The notes under the pieces: generated by a model | The model's database searches: none | What the model was told of the DNA's origin: nothing | Seen by the model: only the letters and a program-made list of their open reading frames with translations | Source of the DNA: Usnea hakonensis | Taxonomy: Eukaryota > Ascomycota > Lecanoromycetes > Lecanorales > Parmeliaceae | Direction: 5' to 3' | NCBI GenBank assembly: GCA_013423325.1 | Contig: BLJB01000073.1 | Coordinates: forward strand, 1 to 64,000 | DNA: 64,000 nucleotides | Shown here: positions 1 through 13,481 of the stretch, one piece after another | Numbering within the stretch: position 1 is the first letter of the stretch | Layout of the letters: each line of letters begins with the position of its first letter | Position numbers and translations under genes: made by a program

Positions 1-3000
1 TTACTAAGATTCAAGCTTTAGAGAAGGAAATCGTAGTAGGAGGAATATAAATAATAGCGAAACTCTAACGGAGGTATAACTAAAGTAGTATTTAGATCTA
101 CATATAGATAGTAATACATATATAGAGAAGTAGTAAGGTTTTTCCCTAATAGCATATACGCAAGACGATGGTATCAAATGGTTTTCTTACTACGAGTTGA
201 TAAGAGTCAAAGGATCCCGTAATTACCTTTCGAAGTTTAGGTAGACACGACGTATAAATTCAAATTCAAATTCAAAAGGTCTCTTAACCTCTATAAGTAA
301 CTATAGTCTATTTATATTAGTCTAATAGATATATTTACTATTAATAAAAAAAGGTCGCTCTATTAATATAAATTATAAAGTAATAGTTTATAATAAGACT
401 AATAATATTATCTTATAGAGATAAGAGATAAGTATCCTAAATTAATATCTAGTTTAATATTTAGATATTTACTATTAATTATCCTTCGTCTTTATTATCT
501 ATTATTTTATAGACTATAAAAATAGGCTAATAAAAGGATATAATATATTTAGTATACTTAAGGCGTCTTTAGACTTAGAATTTATTAAAGACTCTATTAA
601 TAATAACGTAGTTTTTAATATCTAGATAATAGACTTTTAATTTTCCTATAATTTTAAATTTCTAGTCTAGATATAATAAGATCCTTATCTAGTCCTCTTA
701 AAGTAGATTAATAGTATCTCCCTTATTATACTATAGTTCTATAAATTTATTAATAATTATAATAAGCTTTATAATATTCTTATTAGTACTATAGACTATT
801 ACTCTATTTAGTAAGATAGTCTTATAAGGGGTACCTATAGAAGGCTTTAGATTCTAAAGTTAATTTATAGAAGCCTATTATAGCTCCCTAATAAGGTTAC
901 TTAAAGACTTCTAAAATTTAGTTATAATAGACTCTAAAGGCTTCTATAATATACTTACTAGCTAAATAAAGGCTTTCTCGCTTTATAAGGCTAAATAAGT
1001 CTATTTAAATAATCTAATAACTAATTCTAACTCTTATAATATAATATAGTAGTATCTATTTACTTTAATATTTATAATAGATTTAACTTGAAGCCTTTTA
1101 GAGAGGCTAATAGACTTATCTAATTTATTTTTAGTAAGTACTATATAAAAAGATAAATTAACTAGTAAGGTAAATAATACTACTAGATATCTATCTACTA
1201 GCTTAAATATATAGTCTCTAATAGATAACTCGTAACGCTCTATTAAAATTATAAAATAAGATTTAATAAGAATAATAATAAGCTTTCTAAATATAATATC
1301 TTACTTAATAAAGGGCCTTATTAGCGTTACTATAAAATTAAATATAATATAATAACTACTAATATAGCTAGTATATATAGAGATTATTAAATTAATATCT
1401 TTTACGGCTAGAATATCTGTTCTAATAAATATCTTTACTCTAAAATTATTAACTATAAAAGTAGGTTATTAAATTAGAATATTAATACTCTAACTATTAT
1501 ACCTTCCTAGTATATAGATATCTAGATTAATATACTCTATAATAGAGTAGTAGCTTAATTCGATTCTATATATTATAAGTAGCGATTCTTTCTATAAAAT
1601 AGTATAATTTAGTAACTATAACTTTAAAAAAGTATAGTTAATTAATATTACTAAGTATCTAATATTCTAATAGACTATTTTTACTATAGTATTAAGGCTT
1701 AACTTTACTATAATATATAAGTAATAATATAATCGTAGTAGATATCTAGGGGTAGATTATAATATAGACTTCTTAATATTTAACTTAATAATTTTAATAT
1801 TATTATAAAAGGCTTTAGAAGTCGACTTAATAGAAGCTAATTTAGTAGAAGCTAATTTAGTAAATAACTTTTTTTATCTAGAAGTTAATTTAGCTATTAA
1901 CTTCTAATATTTCTAACTTTTTAGGTACTTATATAGTAGATTCTTAAATATAAATAGTATTTAATAGTAGCGGTAAGTAAATAATAAAGGCTATAATAAA
2001 GTAATAAAATATATATTAAATTAAAATTTATCTTTTTATAGATAGTAATATAATAGATCCTTATTATTATAAAAGCCTTTTTTAGCTTTCTCGTTATTAT
2101 AATCTTTATTAATATTACCTTTATTAAAATTATTAGAATACTACTCTTCTATATCCTCGCCTTAGTAAGCTATAGTATAAGAATAATTATAAAAGGCTTT
2201 ATAAGGCCTCTAAGATCTTTAAGGCCTATTATAATCTCTTATAGCTATATTATTAAAGTTTTCTATTAGCTCTTACTTTATATACCTACTCTATTATAGT
2301 AGTATTTTATTAGAATAGACCTAAGGGCCGTATCCTTAACCTATTTAAATTACTTAAAACTATCGATTTATATTTAGAGATTATAGTAAGACCTATAGAG
2401 TATTACTATTATTTTAATATAAATAATTATAGTCTTATTAGTATATCTATTTATACTAATATAGAGGATACTAGTATTAATAAGATATAGGCTAGTAGGC
2501 TAATATAAAAGATTATAATAGAATCTAATATATCTTCTATAATTAATTAGACTAGTACTATAATTATTTATCTCTATTATTTTTATTTATTTATTAAAGG
2601 CTTCTACTATTATCTAGCTTATCTTATATAATATTATAAAAGGTATTTTACTTAGTATCTAGCTAATTAAGAAAACTAGTAAAAGTAGTAATTACAATAG
2701 ACTTTATTAAATAGATTCGAAATTTAAAGGATATCTTAGTATAGATAAATAATAATTAGTTATATAATAATAATTCTATAGCTTTAGTATATTAAATAAT
2801 ATCTTATATATAGGCTCGCGGGGTATATCTATTTTTAATATTCTATAATAAGTAGCTATAATAATCTAATATATCTTATATATTAGGGCCCTTTTCTTTA
2901 AATCTATTAATAATTATAATATATTAATAATTTATTAAGACGTTATAAAATAAATCCTTTTTAAGTTTACTAAACTTAGTAGAGTATTAAATTAAAATAC

Positions 3001-6000
3001 TATTATATAGAGCTTAAATAATTATTAGTTTTATATTAATATTAGAATATATCTTAATAAAATCTTTAAGATAATTAATCTAAATAAATATATTCTAGTA
3101 ATAGATATATTATCTAATATTAATAATAGTTTTATTATACTTACTCTTATAATTAGGATCGAAGTATTTTAAGTCCTTAATCTATAGCTTCCTCTTAGAT
3201 ATAGATTATAATAGAGGCTAATATATAAATTATAGTAATATCTATATTATAGATTATTATTATATAATATTATAGAGGTTATCTTTTAGAACTCTTATAT
3301 TATCTTATATTATTTAATATATAGCTTATAAGAGTTTAGAATCTATTATTAGAGAAATCGGCTAGCTATTCTACTTTTAACTAGAATTCTATCTTATATT
3401 ATCTATATTAAAAGGCTTTAACGAGGTAGTACTAAAAGGCTTTAATAATCTAGTTATAATATAAAATATTATAGAAGACTCTAATAGAGCGGTATTAGAG
3501 ATAGTAAAAAGATATTATCTATTAAATATAATAGTCGGATTCGGAGTATTTAAATTAGAAGTACTAGCTCTAATAATAATTAGTAATAAAGATTATAATA
3601 GTAACTCTCTAAAGTCTCTTATTATTATATTAAATTATCTAAGAGTATCTTAAAGGGTAGACTTATTAATTATCTAGAAGAGTAGCTAAGACGGATTAAT
3701 AGACTATAAATATACTCGTACCTATTAGTCTCTTTTAGATAGCTTCTAAAGCCGCGTTATAGTTAGATTAGAAAGGTACTTTATAATATAATAAATATAG
3801 ATAATAGTCGAGTACTTAATTAGCTATAAATAAGAGTAATTAGTCTCGATAAACTTTACTATCTTATAGGTAGTAGTTAGAATAATAATATTTAAGATAA
3901 TAGTACTATTTTTAATCTATAATTAATATATTAGTTTATCGGATTTATAATAGTCGAAGAGTAGTATAGATAGCCTATAAAAGGCTACTATAATTAATTA
4001 TAGTAAATCTAAAAAGGTAGTAGAAGACCTATAAAAGGCTATTATAAACGGCTTATAAAAGTTATCTCTAGGTATAGTAAGATATCTAAAAGGCTATAAG
4101 AGACTATAATAAAAATAGAAGATTAAGAGCCTATAATAGACTTTAGTAGATCTATAAAGTCTTTAATAATTATAGTAACTATCTTATAATAGTAAATTCG
4201 CCGATTAATTAATATAGTTAAAGATAGATAATATAATAGAGAGTAGTAACTAAGAAAATAATAATATAATAGTAGTAGAAATAATAAAGTAATAAAATAT
4301 AATAATGTAACTAATAATACGATTACGTCTAGTAATCTAATAGATCTAGTATATTAATAACTAATCAAGTAGTAGCTATTAGTATAAAATAGGTATTACT
4401 ACTATTCTATAAAGATATAATAGTATAATATAAATTATAATATAATAAAGTAAATAAATAAAGAATCTATCTAGAAGAAAGTGAATATAAGTAAGTAAAT
4501 ACTAAGATAATAGCTAGGTAAGAGCCATTGTAACGCTATAAGTTATCCGAGTTACTACCGTAACAAATTTAGAGCTAGGTTACTATCTTATTATATAACT
4601 TTTTAATAAAAAGGTCCTCGTTATATTTAAGATAAAAAGATAATTATTAAAAATCTAAATAAAAATTAATAAACTATATAATATTTATTCTTAATATTAT
4701 AAATTATCTATAGTAATTTTATTTATAATTTAAATCTTTAAATATAGTAGTAAGTTTATCTATAATATCTTAGATAATAAGAAAAAAGTTATTAATATTA
4801 GCTTTTTATTAAAAATAGATTTACTTTATTATTTTTTCTTTAAAATATAAAAGTATGTATTTTATATAGATTTTATTATTATTTTAATAATTTTTATTTG
4901 TTTTTAATTTAATTATTATTTTACTCTTTTAATCCTTTTAGATAGAATTAATATTATTAATAAAAAAAGGAGGATCTAGATATTTTTAAAAATATTTAAT
5001 AAAAATTATAAAGAATATTTTTATATTATTTTAGATATTTTAAAATTATTCTAATTCTAAATTAGTAGATACCAGGTCCTTTTATATATTTATTAATTAT
5101 TATATAATAAGTTATTACTTTATAGTCTTTTTTTCTAATAATTAAAAGATCTAAATATCTATATCTCTTTTTTAATAGATTTAATTTAATATAGCTAGAA
5201 ATTTCTCTAGATTCTTTTTAATCTACTATATAAATTTATCTATAAAGAAGATATTCTAGAGAGTAACTATATTTTAATTTTTAATCTAAAGTATTAATAT
5301 CTTTCTAGATACTCCTTTTAATTATTATAAATAGTTAGTAAAATTAGAATAATAAGGAGTATTTAAAAACTCTAGAGTATTAAAATTATTTAAAAATATT
5401 TAGAAAACTTTTTAGAATTTATTATAATATATTTTATTCTTATTTTCTAATATAGAGGAGTTATAGAGTTTATCTTTTAAAATATTATTAAGACGTTTAT
5501 TTTTATTACTAGAAAAAGATATATATTATAATTTTTTATATTTATTTAACTAAGTAATTAGAGGGGTTATTTAGTAATTTAGTAAATATTAAAAAGATTT
5601 TAGAAAAAGAAAAAAAAAGATAATAAAAAAATAATTTTACTCTTCTAAATTTATAATAAAAAATATAATTAATTATTAAAAGATAGTTAACTCTTTTTTA
5701 AATTAGATATTAAGAAAATAAAATTTTCTTCTTTTAATATATTAAATATAGGGCTTTTATATAATTATCTATTAATTAATTTAATTAATTTAATATATTT
5801 AAATATTTTAAAAATATATATTAAAAAAGGCGTTACTCCGCCTATAAAATTATTATATTATTATTAAATAGATAGATTAATTATAGTTATATCTTTTCGA
5901 GGTAATTTCTTTTATATTATTAATAATATAACTCTTTATTAATTACTCTTTCTATCTAGTAATACTATATTATTTAGATATACTAATAATATTCTATATT

Positions 6001-6880
6001 ATTTAGAATATATCTAATATATTGTTACTAGATTATTAATTTATAAATACCCTCTTTTAGGTTCTTTTAGCTCGTCTAAAGTCTCGAGCGAAACGATAAT
6101 AGAATTATTAATATTATATAATTAATAAATTAATTAAATAATATTAGAATTATAACTAGATTAAGTTAATAGTAGTATATAATTAGAATTTAATTAATAA
6201 GGAGATAAAATCTATATATAGATATAAAAAAGATATATAGATAGAGAGATACTAAGGCGCTAAACCTAAATAGAAAGAAAGTTACGTGTCTCCTTTAGTC
6301 TTACAAGTAGTTATACTCGTAATAATTAGCGCCTAGCGCTATTTAGCCGATAGCGTATATCTAATAGAGGTAGTATAGTACTATTATTAAGGCTACTAGA
6401 ACCCCTATAACAGTATTAGTATATTAAATTAATATTTTCTAGATAATTTAGAAGTTCCTTAGAGATTAGTTCTAATATATCTAATACTATACTATTAAAC
6501 TATCCTATAGTTACTATACTTCTACGTCTTTTATCTACTACTTCCGCTAGCGTACCGCTAGCGGAGCTAGTCCTAACATTTAGAATAATACTAAGAAATA
6601 CTAAGAATATTAAGAGATTTAGCGCGTTTCTAGAACTTTTAGTATTAATCTCCGTAGTATAAAGTTAATATAAAAATTAGAATTAATTTTTTTAGAAAAA
6701 AATATATACTTAAATAAAAATATTAAAATAGAAAGATTTATTAAATTATATAATTTTATTATATAATCTTAGCGTCTTAATATTTTATAAATAGTCTTAT
6801 ATATTTCTTATATCTTCTATAATTAATTAATGAATTAACAAGTGTTTAATATATCTACTTTTAATAGAAGTACTCTTCCT
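1..6880. repeat. AT-rich RIP-degenerated repeat block
   Basis: The stretch is extremely rich in TpA and almost devoid of CpA and TpG, while CpT, CpC and some CpG survive. From about 275 to 1088 I find no CpA or TpG at all. That is the expected end point of repeat-induced point mutation, which converts CpA to TpA in duplicated DNA. Because ATG contains TpG, start codons are nearly absent and no reading frame survives. The DNA was presumably transposon sequence, but I cannot name the family. Composition changes near 4450-4570, where a few CpA/TpG reappear; 290-4450 is rich in AAGGCT-like words while 4600-6240 is lower in GC with more A/T runs, so at least two elements may be juxtaposed. The left edge lies outside the window. 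Confidence 0.9.
6543..6565. repeat. GC-rich perfect inverted repeat inside RIP block
   Basis: Two 10-base arms (TCCGCTAGCG at 6543-6552 and its reverse complement at 6556-6565) are separated by TAC. It is a CpG-containing GC-rich palindrome in otherwise AT-rich DNA. It could be the remnant of a terminal or subterminal repeat; no function is evident. Confidence 0.6.
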
Positions 6881-8277
6881 ACCAATTTCGACATCGCTAA
6901 AGGGGGGTAGTTACCCGGCATTCGCTAGGGGGGTAGGGGTCTACGAAGCGCTCGAAGGGGAGTGTTGAAAAGGGTGAGTCACGTGATCCACCACTTGGGA
7001 CTTAGTCAAGCTTTCCTTCATAGAGATCCATAGGCAATATAAGTACTATGTGTTCTACCCCATATTTTGATATATTCTATACTAAAAAGCTATTCTCCTC
7101 CTCATTCTCACTATGGTACAAATGGCTTCCACTCGAAATGAGCCATTACTAAGCCACTAAATTCAATAACAAGAAGGTCGGCTACGGTAGTACTACTAAT
7201 ACGCTGCATAATGAGGTAGGTTAGGATACTGGCCCTAGGAAACCACGCCTGGGGACTTATCACAGCACCTATATAACGCTCCCTAGGCCAAGACCTATTT
7301 TGAGCTAACCCTTAACATAGGGTATTGGCAACATTGCCATGGTTGTAGCGTATTATATGAAGCATTGCCATACTGAGAACATGGCGCATTGTCACTACAT
7401 AAGTACATGAGGTAGATTTCTTAGGTGCTTAGCTACACTAAACATAGGGTACCCCGTCAGGAGCTTGGAACATAGAGGGTGGTGGTCATCTAGTGTTACC
7501 GTAGGACCGCTTGGACGGAGGACCCTACGCCAAGACCTCGAAGGACTACCTACGAGAACAATGCACTGAGAAGTCACTAACAGGCTCAGGCTAGTTTCCT
7601 GCGCTGCCTTAATGCTTTGTTCGGATGGCAACCTACCCTAGGGCTACCCAAAATCTGTGGGGTTCGTTCTCCGGCGCGAGCCACCCTTTCTCAAGGACAT
7701 CGCCCGTACGTTATGCCTATGATGGCCTAAAAAGGTGACTAAAACATAGTAGAATTTGTTCTGGCTGCTTCCGAAATTAGACTCGGGGCTGGATACAATG
7801 ACGATGTAGGCCTCTGTCTACGCTTACATAGAATGAACATGGCGATAATAATGTGCGATTAGGCACATGCACCTTGTTTGAGAGATCGATTGAGGTAGTA
7901 GATCCCCGTCGCAGGAGGGTAGGTGCAGCTCTGGCGTGTGCGTACGAGGATAATTAGGGACAACCTTGGCAGAACTGGCTGGCTGCAAGGCCAGAGTGTC
8001 GGCAAAACAGGGGCCGGCACTCGTGCTTGAACCGCCCAATGAGTCGGGTCAAGGGCGGCATTTTGGGCTGGTTACGGGTGGGCCCCTTCTACAATAGTAG
8101 GGTCTACCTAGCGAGTGACCAGGACGCCGTGATAGGGTAGATAAGGCGTTGCTAGGGCTTGCTTTTAAGGGCCCTGGCCCCCCCAACCTTTCTTCCAAAG
8201 AACATCTTCTTTGCCGAAACACCATCACCTAGGCTTACGTTTGTTTACTTCATAACAACTAATCAAAGACACTCATT
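6881..8277. other. Gene-free transition zone between RIP block and first gene
   Basis: Base composition becomes normal at about 6880 and CpA/TpG return. Only two short minus-strand frames (7395-7631 and 7824-8039) are open; neither has a recognisable domain or splice support. Many TAG/CTA words remain, so part of it may be old, weakly mutated repeat DNA. The last 120 bases before 8278 are pyrimidine-rich and probably form the promoter/5' leader of the HMG gene. Confidence 0.5.
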
Positions 8278-9682
8278 ATGGCGCGTCCCAAGAAATCTGA
8301 AGAGAAGCCCAAGGACTCTGGAAGCCTACAGATCAGTGTCGAGGACTTTGTGCGCACGAGGAATTCGGTAAGTTTCATTCATTTCCTTCATAGGTCCTCC
8401 ATATCTTTGGCTTCGTCGCGACTCGACTCGTCCTTTCTTCAACCTCACCACGTCCGAACATAATAATCACGCCACCACTCGCTCCCACCACATCATGATT
8501 CGCACGATCCCTACACTTCAGCGCTGTATGACTCGCGATCAACGCGACGAAGCATTGCAATCCGTTCACCTCCTCACCCTGCCTTGCCAAAACGTTTGCG
8601 ACATAGCATACGTACTCGTTCAGAATATCATGTACGGCGCGATGAACCCCGAGCAAGGCCAGCTAACTATTGCGCCCAAGGTGGTCACCGGATTAGCTAC
8701 GCTGCAGTCAGCTGTCTCAGATCTCTCACGCGCGTACATCGCGCACACGGACACAGTCATTGGCAAAGGCAATGCTTCATCTCTTGAGCAATTGAATATA
8801 TCCAATCCTCTAGGTGGCGAAAACGGGCTCTTCGGTGGACGTGGGCCCACGCCCGCACCAACCGCCGAAGCACCTCCAGAAGGCAAGAAGAGGAAGAGAG
8901 CTCCACACGACAAGAATGCTCCCAAGCGTGCTCTTACTCCATTCTTCCTGTACTTGCAGACTGCTCGACCAGCACTTGCCGCGGAGATGGGGTCAGGCCA
9001 CACAGCCAAAGAGGTTCAAGACGAGGGAGGACGAAGATGGCGAGAGATGACCGACAAAGACAAATCTGTAAGCTGGGCCAGCATTTGTTGAAGTTTACAG
9101 GCCGATCGAGCTAATTCATCCTCAAAGGAATGGCAATACAGATATGCCGTCAACTTTGCGCGCTACAGAGCGCAAACCGACGCGTACAAAGCAGGCAAAC
9201 CAATCCCAGAGATCAGTGACGCAGAAGCAAAGAAGATTTACGAAACCACGAACAAGGACGGCAAGATACCTGCACCGGCCGACCTCGATCCTGGCCACAG
9301 TGAAGAGGAAGACGAGACAGACTCATCTACTACATCTGATGAAGAATCCCCAGAGCCAGTCAAGGCTCCCTCTCCCAAGCGAAAGAAGTCTGCCAAGAAT
9401 GCAGAAAAGAAGGCACCGTCGGCAAAACAAACCCCAGCAAAGGCACCCGAGCCAGTGGTTGCAGAGCCGATATCACACTCTTCTGGGAAGACGTCACCTG
9501 AGAAGAAGAAGAAGGCTTCGAAGAAAAAGGAGACCAAAGGGCCCGGAGACGCGGCTGACTCGAAGAAGGAGGCTGTTGCCGAGCCACCGAGCTCACCCTC
9601 AAAACCGACAGGCCAAGATAGCCAGCAGAAGCAACAGAAGAAGAAGGGGCGAAAGCGTAAGAGCGAAGCAGTAGACGCATGA
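8278..9682 (+). CDS. HMG-box chromatin protein
   Basis: Exons 8278-8367, 8681-9067 and 9128-9682 encode 343 residues. Introns are 313 bases (GTAAGT donor, CTAAC branch at 8663, AAG acceptor) and 60 bases. The N-terminus (ARPKKSEEKP..., then VVTGLATLQSAVSDLSRAYI) matches the layout of a conserved fungal HMG-box family. A basic KKRKRAPHDKNAPKRALTPF stretch leads into one HMG box at about residues 108-178, where P-K-R, F-L-Y and the W of RRWREM are recognisable. The tail from about residue 200 is low-complexity, acidic then Lys/Ser/Pro-rich, ending KKKGRKRKSE, a likely nuclear localisation signal. HMG-box proteins bend DNA in the nucleus; the specific target is unknown. The first intron is long for this window and open in frame from an ATG at 8495, so an alternative start is possible. 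Confidence 0.85.
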
Positions 9683-10148
9683 GCTCCGTCTTTGGTCAAG
9701 GTCAAATGCTGGCCAAGGTTACTTGCGTATCTCAAGGCCGAAGATGTATTGAATGTGCTGAGAAAAGAAAAAGGTCTATGTTGAAATAGGAGATGGCGAA
9801 GCGAAGCGTGTCCAAGCAAAGTGAAGGGTTCTTACTGGTCTATTTTCCTCGACAGGTCGCGAGCGATGGTGCTTAGGTTAAATACCGATGCAATCACGGA
9901 AGCCATGTGTTATATGCTGAGCAATTTCATATGCATTCTAGACACATGTTGCATTGATAAGGGGGCCCCGCTAGCGCTTCTTGATGATCCGTCTTGGCTC
10001 TCTAAAAGCAGCCCCACCTCATCTACGGACTATATGTTTTTGCCTGATGCTTTCCCGCCAGCCGAATAAGATATCGGTCCTTTTTGTATATCCAGCAAGA
10101 GCGCAGAAACCAAAATCTAAGTAATCCAGTACTTGTATCGATGTCGGC
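9683..10148. other. Intergenic, HMG 3' end to urease promoter
   Basis: This separates two genes on the same strand. It should hold the HMG 3'-UTR and the urease promoter. No coding frame with homology and no clear regulatory motif seen. Confidence 0.5.
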
Positions 10149-13060
10149 ATGCATCTCGTACCGAAAGAGGTATTATTCCCACGCACTGCGCATGTGCTAC
10201 TATATCTTGGGGCTGATATGCTACTCTCCAAAGGTTGATAAGCTCGTCACCTCTCAATTGGGCTTGCTCGCTCAGCGGAGACTCGCTCGCGGGGTCAAAT
10301 TGAACCATGCAGAGGCTACCGTACGCTTGGCCCGGTGATTGACGAGGTTCGTCGTATATCTAATAATCCAAAATACTTAGGCTTTGATTGCTAGTAATTT
10401 ACAAGAAGTACAAACTCTGCACAAGTACTCATTAGCACTGCTAAAATTGAAGACACAGCTCATTCGCGATGGCAACCACTCTGTGGCTGATCTCATGTCA
10501 ATCGGCAAAACCATGCTTGGGAGGCGCCATGTCCTTCCTTCTGTTGTTTCCTCTCTTGCCGAGCTCATGGTTGAGGGCACATTCCCTAGTGGTACATATC
10601 TCGTGACAGTCCACCACCCAGTCAGTACTGATGATGGAGATCTGGAAAAAGCCTTGTACGGCAGTTTCCTCCCGATTCCAGCGAAGGACCTATTCATGCT
10701 ACCAGATCCAAAGGAATATGAAACTGAAAATATCCCTGGAATTGTTGTACCGGTCAAGGAGGGAAGAATTACAATGAAAGAGGGTAGGAAGAGAATGATG
10801 CTGAAGGTTATTAGCAAGGGAGACCGCCCTATACAAGTACGCGTACTGTCCGCTCGTGGTAGACCGTTGCCCTCGCTAACCGTTGGTCTAGCTTGGTTCT
10901 CATTATCATTTGATCGAAGCAAACCCTCAACTGGACTTCGACCGCCTCAAGGCCTATGGCTATTTCCTCGATATCCCTGCAGGGACTTCCGTCCGATTTG
11001 AGCCAGGCGACACAAAGACTGTCAGTTGTGTTGAAATTGGAGGCAAAAAGATCATCAGCGGTGGCAATGAAGTAGCCTCTGGTCCTGTCGATCATTCTCG
11101 TGCGGATGAGATCTTGAAAAATTTGCGGGAGGGAGGGTTTGCACATACACCACAGCCCGCGGGCGACAGCGCTTACATCGACCCTTTTGTAATGAGCCGT
11201 GAGGGATATAACGGAATGTTTGGGCCTACCGTTGGTGATACCGTGCGACTGGGTTCGACAAGCTTGTGGATCAAGGTTGAAAAGGATTTCACTGTGTACG
11301 GCGACGAATGCAAATTTGGCGGAGGGAAGACATTACGAGAGGGTATGGGTCAGGCTAATGGTCGTTCAGACGTTGAGTCATTGGATACTGTCATCTCCAA
11401 TGCTCTTATCATTGACTGGAGTGGGATTTTCAAGGCAGATATCGGAATAAAGGACGGGGTCATTGTTGGCATCGGCAAAGCTGGCAATCCAGATGTCATG
11501 GATGGTGTTGACCCGGCCATGGTAGTAGGTTCCTGTACAGATGTTATCGCAGGTGAGGGTAAGATACTTACAGCTGGTGGCATGGACTCCCATATCCACT
11601 TCATATGCCCCCAACAATCGCACGAAGCTGTGGCTTCGGGCATCACCACCATGCTTGGGGGAGGGACGGGCCCAAGCACAGGTACTAATGCAACGACTTG
11701 TACCCCCGGCAAGAACCATCTTCGCCAAATGCTTCAAGCCTGCGATGAATTACCCATCAACTTTGGAATAACGGGCAAAGGCAACGATAGTAGTCCTCGA
11801 GCCTTGCAGGAGCAATGCATTGCAGGAGCCGCCGGCCTGAAGCTGCACGAAGACTGGGGTTCGACTCCGGCCGCTATTGACAACTGTCTCAATGTTTGTG
11901 ATGAGCATGATGTGCAATGCCTGATCCATACTGACACGCTCAACGAGTCTGGTTTTGTCGAGCAAACAATCAAAGCTTTCAAAAATCGAACAATTCACAC
12001 GTATCACACTGAAGGCGCAGGAGGGGGACATGCGCCTGACATCATCTCCGTTGTAGAACATGGCAATGTGCTTCCTAGCAGTACCAACCCTACCCGGCCT
12101 TATACTCGCAACACGCTGGATGAGCATTTAGATATGCTAATGGTGTGTCACCACCTATCGAAGAACATCCCTGAAGATGTTGCTTTCGCGGAATCTCGTA
12201 TCCGTGCTGAAACCATAGCTGCGGAAGATGTTCTGCACGACCTCGGCGCTATCAGTATGATGTCGTCCGATTCGCAAGCAATGGGCCGTTGTGGGGAAGT
12301 CATACTGCGGACCTGGAACACTGCTCATAAGAATAAAATACAGAGAGGGACCTTAAAGCAAGACGAGGGTACGGGAGCTGATAATTTTCGAGTCAAGAGA
12401 TACATCAGTAAGTATACAATCAATCCCGCAATCGCCCAAGGTATGGCCCATATAATTGGAAGTGTCGAGGTCGGCAAGTTGGCAGATCTTGTTCTGTGGA
12501 ATCCAGCCAACTTTGGGGCGAAGCCAACAATGGTCATCAAAAGTGGCATGATATCATACATGCAAATGGTCGGTTGCTTTCTTTCGTTCGGTGGTTATGG
12601 ACTCGCGGTGCTGATGCGCTCTTAGGGAGATCCCAACGCATCGATTCCTACTGTTGAACCAATTGCAATGCGTCCAATGTTTGCTGTAAGTGACCCCGAA
12701 ACGCAATCCTTCCGGTATAGAACTTACATTCTCTTGGCAGACCTTTGTACCACAAACATCGATAACCTTTGTTTCCAAAGCCTCTGTCGATACCGGGACT
12801 GTTCAAACTTACGGATTGCGTAAACGGATCGAGGCTGTTAAAAACTGTAGGAACATTTGCAAAAAGGATATGAAATACAATGGATCAATGCCAAAGATGA
12901 AGGTCGACCCGGAAACATACGTGAGTAATCTCGTCACCTTCGAGGGTGAAGGCACTGATGCCAAGGGCTGCACATCTAGGTCGTGGAAGCAGATGGGGTG
13001 ATATGTAAAGCGGACCCCGCCACCGAACTGCCGTTGGCGCAGGCGTACTACGTCTACTGA
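10149..13060 (+). CDS. ureA: Urease (single-chain fungal type)
   Basis: Hydrolyses urea to ammonia and carbamate with a Ni-Ni centre in the cytosol. Eight exons: 10149-10169, 10234-10320, 10381-10407, 10459-10836, 10892-12568, 12626-12685, 12741-12920, 12980-13060, giving 836 residues, the normal length of fungal/plant fused urease. The start comes from a seven-codon first exon (MHLVPKE) followed by [20 protein letters not shown]. Fused gamma, beta and alpha parts are in order. Active-site features: HIH at about 405-407, carbamylated Lys in GLKLHEDWG at about 488, [10 protein letters not shown], the [13 protein letters not shown] block, the flap MVCHHL and [10 protein letters not shown], all intact. 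The C-terminus PLAQAYYVY is typical. All seven introns are short (51-64 bases) with good branch points. Accessory genes needed for nickel loading are not in this window. Confidence 0.97.
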
Positions 13061-13481
13061 TGGCGTTGAGTGGACCGATATAGCGACATCTAACAGAATG
13101 TTGAATATAGTGCGGTCGCAATGGGAGGCCGGCATTCTTCGCTTGCTAGGGCAGATCCGAGATGGGCTAGAATGAGTTGACCAGTGCAAAAGAAATCTGC
13201 TTATTCTCGATGAGCGCTATTGGTTTCATTTCCGTGATAATCATTTTCAGTCTGCGAGATTGCAACATCTAGCTAAAAATGCGAGGAAAAGTGTACAATT
13301 TGTCAGGTTTCTATCTTGAAAGGGATCGACTGCCTCTGTTTGATACCCATATTGTAACACCAAACAAGCCACTGGGACAAGGCTCCAAAAAGTATGCCAC
13401 TGAATCAGCTAGGCTCCAGCAAACCCTACGACATGTCTTGGGACACAGAGAATTGCAAAGAATCCTCTTAATATTCTTCCG
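13061..13481. other. Intergenic between convergent urease and nuclease genes
   Basis: This is the shared 3' flank of two convergent genes and contains both terminator regions. A 76-codon plus-strand frame at 13279-13509 overlaps the nuclease 3' end and has no family resemblance, so I do not call it. Confidence 0.5.

Noticed and set aside
9238..9819. 193-codon minus-strand frame antisense to the HMG gene tail
   Set aside because: It is a mirror of Lys/Glu/Pro-rich coding sequence and translates to Ser/Phe-rich noise without a domain.
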